Positions 35,174 through 42,819 of a stretch of DNA of 42,819 nt are shown piece by piece (position 1 is the stretch's first letter; every line of letters starts with the position of its first letter). The notes under the pieces were generated by a model. The model ran no database searches. It had not been told where the DNA came from and saw nothing but the letters and a program-made list of their open reading frames with translations. Source of the stretch: an uncultured Clostridia bacterium (lineage in GTDB: Bacteria; Bacillota; Clostridia; CALYAR01); assembly GCA_944393585.1 (NCBI GenBank), contig CALYAR010000010.1, positions 1-42,819 on the forward strand, written 5' to 3'. The position numbers and the translations under genes were made by a program.

Positions 35174-35301
35174 ACTAAATAACGGCATACAATATTGTAT
35201 GCCGTCATCCTCCCGTGGTCTTCTACTCTTTCCCTCAACCAACCGTAAGGAACAAACCCACGAGAACGTTGAACTGGCCGGATAAAACGGCCGTCAACTT
35301 A
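35174..35301 (-). ncRNA. Candidate structured small RNA, class unknown
   Basis: A consensus promoter ends at 35308. The RNA would begin near 35301 and run about 125 nt. Visible on the minus strand are a 5' hairpin (GTTGA-c-GGCCG with CGGCC-agt-TCAAC, about 35267-35297), a second helix (TTCTCGTGG with CCACGGGAGG, about 35212-35265) closing a purine-rich loop with GAGGGAAAGAG, and a terminal perfect palindrome with a T-rich tail. It does not match tmRNA, 6S, SRP, RNase P or a riboswitch class that I know. No ORF of useful length lies inside it. It might be a trans-acting RNA or a leader of the methyltransferase gene. Confidence 0.5.
35182..35205 (-). terminator. Perfect 24-bp palindrome, terminator of the small RNA
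   Basis: The arms ACGGCATACAAT and ATTGTATGCCGT are exactly complementary. On the minus strand TTATTTAGTTT follows. On the plus strand the same DNA gives a promoter-like TTGCAT-17-TACAAT (35165-35193), so an operator or promoter role is also possible. Confidence 0.6.
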
Positions 35302-35307
35302 TTTACG

Positions 35308-35336
35308 ATTATATCGTATTGTAGCCTCATAAACAA
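35308..35336 (-). promoter_or_regulatory. Promoter of the candidate small RNA
   Basis: On the minus strand, TTGTTT (35331-35336), a 17-bp spacer and consensus TATAAT (35308-35313). Confidence 0.7.
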
Positions 35337-35414
35337 GGTTCGCATTTTGCCTAATTGTGTTAAAAATATCCTTAATATAACAAATGTCATATTTATCATA
35401 GTTAGATACAAATT

Positions 35415-35485
35415 CTCAGCTGTTTATGGCATTTTAACCGAATTTTCAATGGAAAATATAAGAAAACAGCGAGCTATTTTTATAT
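35415..35485 (+). terminator. Plus-strand terminator-like structure
   Basis: CTCAGCTGTTT (35415-35425) pairs with AAACAGCGAG (35464-35473) with one bulge, enclosing a small TTTTC/GAAAA hairpin. CTATTTTTATATT follows on the plus strand. No plus-strand gene precedes it, only the promoter-like sequence at 35165-35193. Confidence 0.35.
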
Positions 35486-35513
35486 TAAATCCAGTTGATT
35501 TCGATTTTAGGAC

Positions 35514-36506
35514 CTATACAAAGAAAATAGGATTTGTCCAGGCTTTTCGTCCAGACGCATCAGTCACCTGTGCCCGGATATAGCGCTCTCGCCCATCTAA
35601 TTTCCAAACTGCTTCTGTCAGCTGCGCTGCCAAATCCGAATAGCCAAGTGCGCGGCATGGTTCAGCAATCAGTTCAATTTTCTGGACTGGGGAACACGAT
35701 AGAAATACGGTACCGTCTTTCACTTCAAAGCGGCTGATTTCGGGGCCGGTTGAGGAATAAAACCGTCCTTCGGATAATGCCTGACCGATTGCAGAAACCG
35801 AAAGCTCCGTTGCATAGACCTGAACCCATCCTCGGCAGGATGAAAACCGAGGGCTGCCTTCCAACGCTTTTCCGTCCGGCTTATCCCGATTGTGACAGTC
35901 ATCGGTTGCGATTCCCCAAATTTTTTTGCCCTCCCGAAGCAGCAAATCCCATAAAACGGTTCCCTCGCCAGCATCCATTCCGTCGAGTGCACACTCGCTG
36001 TTGTAAATCTCCATTGCAAAATAGCCGTTTAATGCGGCAAGGTCGGCATAAGTCAAGCGAGACCAGATGGGATGATTTATGGTGACAAGATTTCCGCGGG
36101 ATCGCATGGAATCAATATAGGTTTGAGCAGAAGCGTAGTAATGATCCCATGTGGTTTTAAGCGGGGCCTCTATCCGTTCCCCCTCGCAGAGCGGATGATC
36201 TGCCGCCAGGTTTGGAGCATAAAGCACCTGCATATGGTACGCACGGTAACCGCCGCAGCCGGACATTTCCCCTGGCGCGGTCATATTGCCTTCCATAGAA
36301 GGATAGATAAGGAAGCTGGAATCGTTTAAACTTTTGTGAGCATAAAAGATCCGATGATCGCTCAATGCCAAAAAGGAGTAGCCGTGCCGTTTGTAAACTT
36401 CCTTGAGCTCTTCCGGTGAATAAGTTCCGTCCGACACAGTGGAATGGCTGTGCAGATTTCCTTTGTACCATTTTCCCGAACCGGAAAAAGGATTATAATC
36501 TTTCAT
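35514..36506 (-). CDS. PHP-domain metal-dependent phosphoesterase (CehA/McbA-like)
   Basis: A 330-residue protein with the four PHP metal motifs in order: H19/H21 in LHSHST, D50/H51 in LSDHR, the histidine of TINHPIW (about 149), and the terminal DDCHN (about 200). The last 90 residues form a beta-rich domain. PHP proteins hydrolyse phosphate esters or other esters with two or three metal ions. This arrangement resembles CehA/McbA-type proteins. No signal peptide is seen, so it is probably cytoplasmic. AAGGAGAGG precedes the ATG. It is divergent from the secreted phosphatase operon, and a link to phosphate use is possible but unproven. Confidence 0.85.
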   Translation of the reverse strand: MKDYNPFSGSGKWYKGNLHSHSTVSDGTYSPEELKEVYKRHGYSFLALSDHRIFYAHKSLNDSSFLIYPSMEGNMTAPGEMSGCGGYRAYHMQVLYAPNLAADHPLCEGERIEAPLKTTWDHYYASAQTYIDSMRSRGNLVTINHPIWSRLTYADLAALNGYFAMEIYNSECALDGMDAGEGTVLWDLLLREGKKIWGIATDDCHNRDKPDGKALEGSPRFSSCRGWVQVYATELSVSAIGQALSEGRFYSSTGPEISRFEVKDGTVFLSCSPVQKIELIAEPCRALGYSDLAAQLTEAVWKLDGRERYIRAQVTDASGRKAWTNPIFFV

Positions 36507-36545
36507 TGAGATCCTCTCCTTTTATTGTTACTTTAACATGCTTTC

Positions 36546-36573
36546 AGTATAATCTTTTTTTACAAAAAAGCAA
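36546..36573 (-). promoter_or_regulatory. Promoter of the PHP gene
   Basis: On the minus strand, TTGCTT (36568-36573), a 16-bp spacer and TATACT (36546-36551), about 40 bp before the start codon. Confidence 0.65.
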
Positions 36574-36797
36574 CTTTATTTTAAATGTTTACTGTGCTGT
36601 CAAGAAAGACTCTTAAGCTTTTTACTTTTGAAAAGGAAAGAAGTTTTAGTCAGAGAAAAGCTTTGATGTTTTCAAATTCATTTGAATGGATCTGCGTATC
36701 TATAGGAAATATTGGTCTATTTTTTGTTGCTTCATGTACAGAATAAATTCGCATCGCATAAAAAATATATCGTAGATTTTCTACCAGAATATGTTTT

Positions 36798-36836
36798 TTT
36801 ACTTTTCCTTTACAGAGTTTTTACTGTTCCTTTACC
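36798..36836 (+). promoter_or_regulatory. PHO box: four TTTAC repeats at 11-bp spacing (PhoP~P site)
   Basis: TTTACT, TTTACA, TTTACT and TTTACC start at 36798, 36809, 36820 and 36831, so the spacing is exactly 11 bp each time. In Bacillus, phosphorylated PhoP binds TT(A/C/T)ACA-type repeats of this spacing ahead of phosphate-starvation genes. The last repeat serves as the -35 of the promoter below. The genes downstream encode secreted phosphatase-type enzymes, which fits. Confidence 0.75.
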
Positions 36837-36860
36837 AATATTATAAATACATTTTATAAA
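36831..36860 (+). promoter_or_regulatory. Promoter of the surface phosphatase operon
   Basis: TTTACC (36831-36836), an 18-bp spacer and TATAAA (36855-36860), with the PHO box covering the -35 region. A second, consensus TATAAT lies at 36879-36884 with a poor -35, and TATAAA at 36842-36847 is 16 bp from the third repeat. Confidence 0.5.
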
Positions 36861-36925
36861 TTCAAATCAAAAAAATACTATAATTGTCTTGTTGCAGAAA
36901 GATAAATCATAAGAGAGGGAAAAGA

Positions 36926-39900
36926 ATGAAAAGAAAAGCAATATCATTATTATTGACATTTGTCATGATTCTAACCATGCTCCCCTTATCGGCTTATGCA
37001 GAAGATGAGCCGCTGGCGGAGGCAGAAACATTATCGCTGACTCCGGGCGATACGACCAGCGAATTAAATTTAAACTGGTACAGCAGCGATGAGGAGCAAA
37101 ATAATGTTTCAAAAGTAAAATTTGAGTCGGAGAGCGGAGAGATCCTCGAAGCTGACGGAGAAGTGATAGATGCCATTGAAGGCAAAAAAGCGCATAAAGT
37201 TACCATTGAGGGGCTGGAGCCGGGAACAACCTACTCCTATCAGGTTTCCAGCGATGGTTCAACTTGGTCTAAGACTTATTCTTACAGCGTTGCAGACGAA
37301 GGAAGCTTTAAATTTGCCTTTGTCGGGGATCCGCAGCTGAACCACGGAAATCAGGATAATACCAGCAACTGGTTCAGCGATGACAAAACGACAAAGAACG
37401 GATGGGAAACGGTTTTAAACCGGATTGAAGCGGAAGACGTAGATTTGATTGTATCTGCGGGCGACCAGGTGGACTCTGCTTACAGTGCAGACGACCGCGA
37501 AAACTGCGAAGCGGAATACACTGATTTTTTCTCTCCTTCCTTAATGCAGTCGCTGCCGTTTGCCCCTGCGGTAGGAAACCATGACCGCAGTTACAATTTT
37601 ACCTACCATTTCAACCTTCCGAATGAACAGGAAGTAGACGATTCGCTCGCGGCTGCAACAGGGAGCGATGCGGAACAGGCGGCGGCAGAGACAGCGGCAA
37701 ACTATTTTTATTACTTTAACAATACGCTGTTTGTTGTTTTAAACAGTTCTGCTTACCCGCAGAGCGCCGAACAGGCCCAACCTTTTATTGAAGCGTTTGA
37801 AAAGACAATCCAGGCGGCCATTGCGGCGCATCCGGATTACCAATGGCTGATTGTACAGCATCACAAATCGACCGCAAGCGTAGCGCAGCATGTGGCTGAC
37901 CGTGATATTCAATATTATGTTGAAGCAGGGTTTGAAAGACTGATGGATGAGTATCAGGTTGATCTGGTGCTCGCCGGACACGATCATGTGTATGCGCGCA
38001 GCCATATCATGCGCAACGGACAGCGCATGAGCAGTTCGGAAGACAGCTATACCAACCCCAATGGAACCATGTATTTGACATGCAATACTTCCTCGGGTCT
38101 AAAGTATTATAATATTTTCGACGGGAACAAGCTTTTAGTAAAAGACAATACCGAGTACCCCATTCTCGAAGACGGAACAGTGGGCAGTGTGGAATATATG
38201 AAAAATAAATACCCGCTTTCCACCGATGTTGCCGAACAGTTCCGAAAACCCGGTTATACCATTGTTGAAGTAACAGACGAAAGCATTGAAATTCGGACAT
38301 ATAATGTAGACGATCCGGAAGAACCCTATGATACGGTCGAAATCATAAAAACAGGTTTCATCCCCGAAACCCTTACCCTGGCTCCGGGTACGGATACCAC
38401 AGAATTGAACCTCAACTGGTACAGCGGCAGCGGCTCGAATCAGGCTGCAATGGTACAATTTACAAGCGAATCGGGAGAGGTAATCACGGCCGAAGGGACA
38501 GTGGAAGAGGCCACAGAAGGGAAACTGGCGCATAAAGTGACAGTAACCGGTCTCAAACCCGATACGGCATATACCTACCGCGTATCAAACGACGGAGAGA
38601 AATGGAGTGCAGATTATCGCTATGAGACGCCGTCCTCCTCTTCCTTTTCCTTTGCTTTTGTGGGAGACCCGCAGTTAAACCACGGAAAGCAGGATAATGA
38701 CAGTGAACATTTCAGTTCCAATCAATCAACGGCCCAGGGCTGGCAGGATACCATGAAGCAGATTCAGGAGGCTGATGTCGATTTTGTTGCCTCGGCAGGC
38801 GACCAGGTCAATACAGCCGACAGCGAAACCCAATATACGGACTTCTTTGCTCCCGCTTCGCTGAGGAATCTTCCCTTTGCCCCTGTAGTGGGAAATCACG
38901 ACCGCAGCAGCCTTTTTTCGTACCACTTCAATGTCCCCAATGAGCAGGAAGTAGACGATGCGATTGCACTGGCAACCGGAAGTGATGCAGAAACGGCGGC
39001 CGCGGAAACAGCTGGAAATTATTATTACTCCTATAACAACGCTTTGTTTGTTGTTTTAAACGATTCAGCCTATCCGCAGGACACTGAGCAGGCTAAGGCT
39101 TTTATCGACGCTTTTGACAAGACCATTGCCGCGGCAAAACAGGCTTATCCGGATTATCAATGGCTGTTCGTACAGCACCATAAATCGACTGCAAGCGTGG
39201 CGCAACATGTGGCAGACCGGGATATCCAATACTATGTCGAAGCAGGTTTTGAAGCATTGATGGACAAGCATGAGGTCGATTTTGTCATGGCGGGTCATGA
39301 CCACGTTTATGTCCGCAGCTATGCCATGAAAAACGGAGAGCGTGTCAGCAGTGATTCGTCCTCATTGTCCAATCCGGAGGGAACGGTTTATTTTACCGCC
39401 AATACCGCTTCCGGGCTGAAATACTACAATATTTTTGACGCGGAAAACCTGTATGTAAAAGACAATACCGAGTATCCTTATCTTGCAAACGGCTTAACCG
39501 GCAGTGAAGAATATCTCAAAGGCGTATATCCTCTGTCCACCAACGTTGCAGTTCAGGATAAAAAACCGGGCTACACGATTGTGAAGGTTTCCGGCGATCG
39601 GGTAACATTTGAGACCTATTCTTCCGACAGTGCAGAACCGATCGATGAATTTACTGTTACAAAAGGCGGTACGTCTTCCGAAACGGAATACACCATTACG
39701 GTAGAACAGTCAGAAAGCGGGAAAATTTCGCCCGGGACCAGTACAGTTATGGAATATACCTCTAAGAGATTTACCATTACGCCAGCGGAAGGGTACCAAA
39801 TTGCTGATGTACTGGTAGATGGAGAATCTGTGGGCGCAGTAAGCGAGTATATTTTTGAAAATATCAGAGCAAACCATCGAATTCAGGCTGTATTTGAAAA

Positions 39901-40501
39901 AACCAACAGCGGCGGTGAAATTATCCCGGATCCAGATCCGGAATGGGAAAAATTCACTGATATTGACGGCCACTGGGCGAAAGACAGCATCTGCGCCGCA
40001 GTAGAAAACGGACTGTTTGCCGGCACGAGCGAAACCACATTTGGCCCCGACCTTCCAATGACACGCAGCATGTTTGTTGCAGTTTTGGGACGGCTGGCAG
40101 GCGTACAGGCAGACGAAATTACCGCTCAAAACACATTTTCGGATGTCGATGAATCGGCATATTATGCTCCCTATGTAACGTGGGCGGCTCAGAATGGAAT
40201 CGTATACGGCATATCCGAAGAAGAGTTCGCTCCTGATCTGCCGATTACGCGGGAACAAATTGCAGCTATGCTGGTTCGGTATGCGGATAAAATGGGAATT
40301 GAACTGGCAAAAGAGAACGATCCGGTTCATTTTACAGATGAAGACAGGATCAGCGCGTTTGCAGCGGAAGCTGTGTCCGAACTGCAGCAAGCCGGAATTC
40401 TGCATGGCAACGGCGATTCCAGCTTTGCCCCGCTTCGGGAAGCAACCCGTGCAGAGGTAGCGGTTATCATGGAGACGTTTCGGGCGAAAACGGTAGAATA
40501 A
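36926..40501 (+). CDS. SLH-anchored surface protein with two tandem metallophosphoesterase modules
   Basis: A 1191-residue secreted protein. A signal peptide (about 1-27, ending SAYA) is followed by two copies of a module made of a purple-acid-phosphatase-type fibronectin-like domain and a calcineurin-like phosphoesterase domain (about 36-480 and 482-910). Each copy keeps GDPQLNHG (D135, D581), GDQV, GNHD (218-220, 657-659), QHHKST and GHDHVY. GDQVD of copy 1 is GDQVN in copy 2. An InlB-like repeat domain (about 916-992) and three SLH domains (about 1008-1191) follow, which anchor the protein to wall polymer. ATG 36926 follows GAGGGAAAAG. The next gene starts 10 bp downstream. Confidence 0.9.
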   Translation: MKRKAISLLLTFVMILTMLPLSAYAEDEPLAEAETLSLTPGDTTSELNLNWYSSDEEQNNVSKVKFESESGEILEADGEVIDAIEGKKAHKVTIEGLEPGTTYSYQVSSDGSTWSKTYSYSVADEGSFKFAFVGDPQLNHGNQDNTSNWFSDDKTTKNGWETVLNRIEAEDVDLIVSAGDQVDSAYSADDRENCEAEYTDFFSPSLMQSLPFAPAVGNHDRSYNFTYHFNLPNEQEVDDSLAAATGSDAEQAAAETAANYFYYFNNTLFVVLNSSAYPQSAEQAQPFIEAFEKTIQAAIAAHPDYQWLIVQHHKSTASVAQHVADRDIQYYVEAGFERLMDEYQVDLVLAGHDHVYARSHIMRNGQRMSSSEDSYTNPNGTMYLTCNTSSGLKYYNIFDGNKLLVKDNTEYPILEDGTVGSVEYMKNKYPLSTDVAEQFRKPGYTIVEVTDESIEIRTYNVDDPEEPYDTVEIIKTGFIPETLTLAPGTDTTELNLNWYSGSGSNQAAMVQFTSESGEVITAEGTVEEATEGKLAHKVTVTGLKPDTAYTYRVSNDGEKWSADYRYETPSSSSFSFAFVGDPQLNHGKQDNDSEHFSSNQSTAQGWQDTMKQIQEADVDFVASAGDQVNTADSETQYTDFFAPASLRNLPFAPVVGNHDRSSLFSYHFNVPNEQEVDDAIALATGSDAETAAAETAGNYYYSYNNALFVVLNDSAYPQDTEQAKAFIDAFDKTIAAAKQAYPDYQWLFVQHHKSTASVAQHVADRDIQYYVEAGFEALMDKHEVDFVMAGHDHVYVRSYAMKNGERVSSDSSSLSNPEGTVYFTANTASGLKYYNIFDAENLYVKDNTEYPYLANGLTGSEEYLKGVYPLSTNVAVQDKKPGYTIVKVSGDRVTFETYSSDSAEPIDEFTVTKGGTSSETEYTITVEQSESGKISPGTSTVMEYTSKRFTITPAEGYQIADVLVDGESVGAVSEYIFENIRANHRIQAVFEKTNSGGEIIPDPDPEWEKFTDIDGHWAKDSICAAVENGLFAGTSETTFGPDLPMTRSMFVAVLGRLAGVQADEITAQNTFSDVDESAYYAPYVTWAAQNGIVYGISEEEFAPDLPITREQIAAMLVRYADKMGIELAKENDPVHFTDEDRISAFAAEAVSELQQAGILHGNGDSSFAPLREATRAEVAVIMETFRAKTVE

Positions 40502-40511
40502 GGAGAAAGCT

Positions 40512-42819
40512 ATGAAAAGAAACTTAAAACGCATTATTTCAATAATCCTTGTGGGGATTCTTTCGATTGGTGTGCTTCCGCAAACTGGTACGCAGGCGGC
40601 AGAACAGACCCCGGGCAATTATGTGATTCAGCTCGTCATTGACGGTTTATCCAATGAATTGTTTGACGAACTTAAGGCCGGCGGAGCGCAGACCCCTAAT
40701 ATTGACTGGCTGATGGAACAGGGGACCCGTGTGACGGATGTCAATACCGTAACGCCGGCTCAGGGCGCTTCTCTGGCGGCGGCCATGACAGGGGCCAGCT
40801 CCGGTGCAAACAGCTTTCCATTCAGCTATTATCACCGGGATAAAGGAAAACTGGAAACTGCAACTGGAATGTACTTTATGAATGCACAGACCATCTTTAA
40901 AAAGATTCGGAAAGAAGATGAAAACATTCATATGCTTGCCGCGGGATGGAACCGTCAGACACAGAGCATTAAGAGCAACGACGGTGTGAATCCTACAGAT
41001 GAAGAGCACAAGCTGATTGAGTATGAAAAGAATGACAAATTGATTCCCTTTACGGATATTGCCGACGATATCATCGAGGCGATCCAGAAGGAGACAACCC
41101 CGAGATATATGACTGGTTATTCCAATGATCTGAAAATTTCACTTTGGAAGTCGGAATTTACAGAGGCAAAACGGGAAACGGCAGTCGAGACCTTAAACGC
41201 AATTGACGTCAAAATCGGAGAAATTATAAAAGCGGCGGAAGAAAAAGGAATTTTGGACAATACAACCTTTCTGGTAAGCTCGCTTCTGACCCTTTCGGCG
41301 AGCGAGAAAAAACTTCCTGTTGCTGATCTTGCTACCTCGCTTACTTACGATCTGAATTTGAAAACACAGGTCGCTGTATCCAATCTGATTATTGACCCGA
41401 ATACCAAAATTGTCCTGGTAGGCACGATTCAGCCCTTTGTTCAGATGTATTTTATTACAGACAATGAACGGCCGGAGGATAACATAACTGAAGAAGAAAA
41501 AGAACTGGTTTTAGAGTATTTACAGGATAAAGACAACGCATGGGGAAGCAAAATACATTCTGTGGTATCAACGGAAGAATATGGGTGGACGGATGACGGA
41601 TATAAGTTCGGAGATTACATCATTATTCCGGAAAACGGAATGTCCTTTTCCAGCAGCGCCGCGAATCTAATGATGCCGGGCAACCAGCTGGAACAAACCG
41701 TGTTCTGCGTAGCGTCCGGCGCAGAGGTGCCGCAGGGATCAACCGTTGTTGATACAGAGCAGGAACACAGTATTATGGATTTTGCCCCGACGATCTGCTC
41801 CTGGCTTGGAGTAGCGGCGCCGGAACAGGCGGAAGGAAGCGCATGGGAGTTTTCCACAGATGCGGCTTCGGCTCCCGTCATCGCGCTGGATCAGCCGGAC
41901 AGCCATTATCAGCTGACGTACGAGTCATTGCTCCGTTTACAGGGCAGTGTCTCTCAGGGAACGGAAACCTTAACGGTGAACGGTGAAACGGTTGAATTAA
42001 ATGATTCTGCTTTTGAACACAGTATTTCCCTTCAGGAAGGAATTAATATAATTGATCTGGCGGCCGCGAACGCCGCAGGGAATCAGACGCATAAATACTT
42101 GACGGTTGATTACCGTCCGCTGCCGGAAAAAGAAGCGCTCAACCGCGTTGTATATATCAATTTTGACGGTTTTGCCGACTATTATTTTGACGAGGCGGAA
42201 AAACAGGGATTGGTTCCGGTTTTGAGCAAGATTAAAAATGAGGATGGTATTTATTTTGATAATGCCTACACCAACATTCCAAGTATTACCAATCCAATGC
42301 AAAATGCAATTATCGCTGGCGCGCCGCCGATTATTACCGATAATTACCGAAAATACTTTAACAAGGAACAGAATGTTGTACTCACACAGGAGGACGGCAC
42401 ACGGGCAGAAAACCTGGCCGAAGCGGCTGTCCGCCAGGGCCTGAGCGTCATTTCCATTAACCAGTTTATTACCGAAGAGCGCGGAACGGCGGCAAATGAA
42501 CCCTACAGCGCTTATGTAACGAGTTCCTACGGCGCAAGCGGATATTCCGATGGAGCAGCCCGCTTTGATGAATTGATTAAACTGGTGGAAGAAGGAAAAG
42601 CGGGTAAACTGACCTTTGAAGAGTTTCCGCAGTTTATCATGCTCTATGCAGACGACCTTGACGGGCTGGGGCACAACCATAACGCACATACTTATGGTAC
42701 GCCGCGCGTTTACACCGAAGAAGAGCGGATGGATCTGGTGCTGCGCAGGCTGCAGAAACTGGATGAAAAAATCGGTGAAATGATCGAAGCATTTGAAAAT
42801 GCAGGCCTGATGGAAACGA
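40512..42819 (+). CDS. Secreted tandem alkaline-phosphatase-superfamily protein (incomplete at window end)
   Basis: The frame is open from ATG 40512 (AAGGAG upstream) to the edge, giving 769 codons. A signal peptide covers about 1-30. Domain 1 (about 35-460) starts LVIDGLSNE (D44) with a T81 nucleophile-like site in NTVTPAQG, but the usual SDHG is SSL (256-258) and the D..GH motif is ND..SLW (around 206), so metal ligands appear lost. Domain 2 begins YINFDGF (D552), with T593 in PSITNPM and the metal motif DDLDGLGHNHNAH, which looks competent. A linker domain with repeated beta strands lies between. It is co-transcribed with the SLH protein and probably uses phosphodiesters or nucleotides outside the cell. 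Confidence 0.88.
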   Translation, partial: MKRNLKRIISIILVGILSIGVLPQTGTQAAEQTPGNYVIQLVIDGLSNELFDELKAGGAQTPNIDWLMEQGTRVTDVNTVTPAQGASLAAAMTGASSGANSFPFSYYHRDKGKLETATGMYFMNAQTIFKKIRKEDENIHMLAAGWNRQTQSIKSNDGVNPTDEEHKLIEYEKNDKLIPFTDIADDIIEAIQKETTPRYMTGYSNDLKISLWKSEFTEAKRETAVETLNAIDVKIGEIIKAAEEKGILDNTTFLVSSLLTLSASEKKLPVADLATSLTYDLNLKTQVAVSNLIIDPNTKIVLVGTIQPFVQMYFITDNERPEDNITEEEKELVLEYLQDKDNAWGSKIHSVVSTEEYGWTDDGYKFGDYIIIPENGMSFSSSAANLMMPGNQLEQTVFCVASGAEVPQGSTVVDTEQEHSIMDFAPTICSWLGVAAPEQAEGSAWEFSTDAASAPVIALDQPDSHYQLTYESLLRLQGSVSQGTETLTVNGETVELNDSAFEHSISLQEGINIIDLAAANAAGNQTHKYLTVDYRPLPEKEALNRVVYINFDGFADYYFDEAEKQGLVPVLSKIKNEDGIYFDNAYTNIPSITNPMQNAIIAGAPPIITDNYRKYFNKEQNVVLTQEDGTRAENLAEAAVRQGLSVISINQFITEERGTAANEPYSAYVTSSYGASGYSDGAARFDELIKLVEEGKAGKLTFEEFPQFIMLYADDLDGLGHNHNAHTYGTPRVYTEEERMDLVLRRLQKLDEKIGEMIEAFENAGLMET

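Larger units (their letters stand above)
35068..35513. other. 446-bp region between the methyltransferase and PHP genes
   Basis: It holds a minus-strand candidate RNA gene with promoter and terminator (35174-35336), a -10 for the methyltransferase, and a plus-strand terminator-like structure (35415-35485). A 122-codon plus-strand open frame here looks non-coding. No protein gene is supported. Confidence 0.65.
36507..36925. other. 419-bp divergent promoter region
   Basis: AT-rich. It contains the PHP gene promoter, four 11-bp-spaced TTTAC repeats, and -10 boxes for the surface phosphatase operon. The middle (36600-36790) shows nothing else that I can support beyond a short GTAGA/TCTAC inverted repeat (36772-36784). 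Confidence 0.65.

Noticed and set aside
35215-35583. 122-codon plus-strand open frame
   Set aside because: No ribosome binding site, unusual composition and overlap with the candidate small RNA and the end of the PHP gene. It looks non-coding.
39710-40618. 302-codon minus-strand open frame
   Set aside because: It is the complement of the SLH-domain coding region, has no start signal, and is a shadow of a clear gene.
41997-42689. 230-codon minus-strand open frame
   Set aside because: It is antisense to the alkaline-phosphatase-like gene, whose frame has intact motifs.

Overview
The window reads as chromosomal DNA of an anaerobic, Gram-positive member of the Clostridia. Supporting this are AGGAGG-type ribosome binding sites, sigma-A style promoters, many intrinsic terminators, a V-type ATPase with sodium-type ligands, a TagO/MraY-like lipid carrier transferase, an SLH-anchored surface protein and an extra-copy style murA. 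Anything finer than Clostridia would be a guess. Coding density is high. I recognise no tRNA, rRNA, insertion sequence, prophage or CRISPR array.

Layout. 1-380 is the end of a phosphohexomutase. 463-4612 is a sugar-catabolism type block: a LacI regulator, a Gfo/Idh/MocA dehydrogenase and a TIM-barrel sugar-phosphate isomerase/epimerase on the minus strand, with a divergent short-chain dehydrogenase. A CG-centred operator lies on the start site of the LacI promoter. 4690-10570 (minus) holds rarA, a membrane TPR protein, asnA-asnS and an MTA/SAH-type nucleosidase. 10678-19300 (minus) is a complete nine-gene V-ATPase operon in the order G/H-I-K-E-C-F-A-B-D; its K subunit keeps the ligands known for Na+ transport. 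19862-24704 (minus) is trpS-tagO-wecB, joining tryptophan charging to wall-polymer precursor synthesis, preceded by a PLP aminotransferase.

25227-30737 (plus) is a small accessory-looking cluster: a DegT-type sugar aminotransferase, two tandem paralogues of a ceramidase-like fold that keep zinc ligands but lack the ceramidase nucleophile motif, and a ROK-family regulator. 31144-33221 is murA (TTG start) followed by a YycJ-like metallo-beta-lactamase-fold protein. Two small overlapping reading frames lie in the murA leader. 33462-36506 (minus) holds a SLOG-fold protein, a methyltransferase, a candidate structured small RNA with its own promoter and terminator, and a PHP-domain phosphoesterase.

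36926-42819 (plus) encodes two large secreted hydrolases. The first is an SLH-anchored protein with two tandem metallophosphoesterase modules. The second is a two-domain alkaline-phosphatase-superfamily protein whose first domain has lost metal ligands and which runs off the window. Upstream are four TTTAC repeats spaced exactly 11 bp apart, the architecture of a PhoP-binding PHO box, so the pair is probably a phosphate-starvation operon. This promoter-operon unit and the small RNA candidate are the most interesting points in the window.
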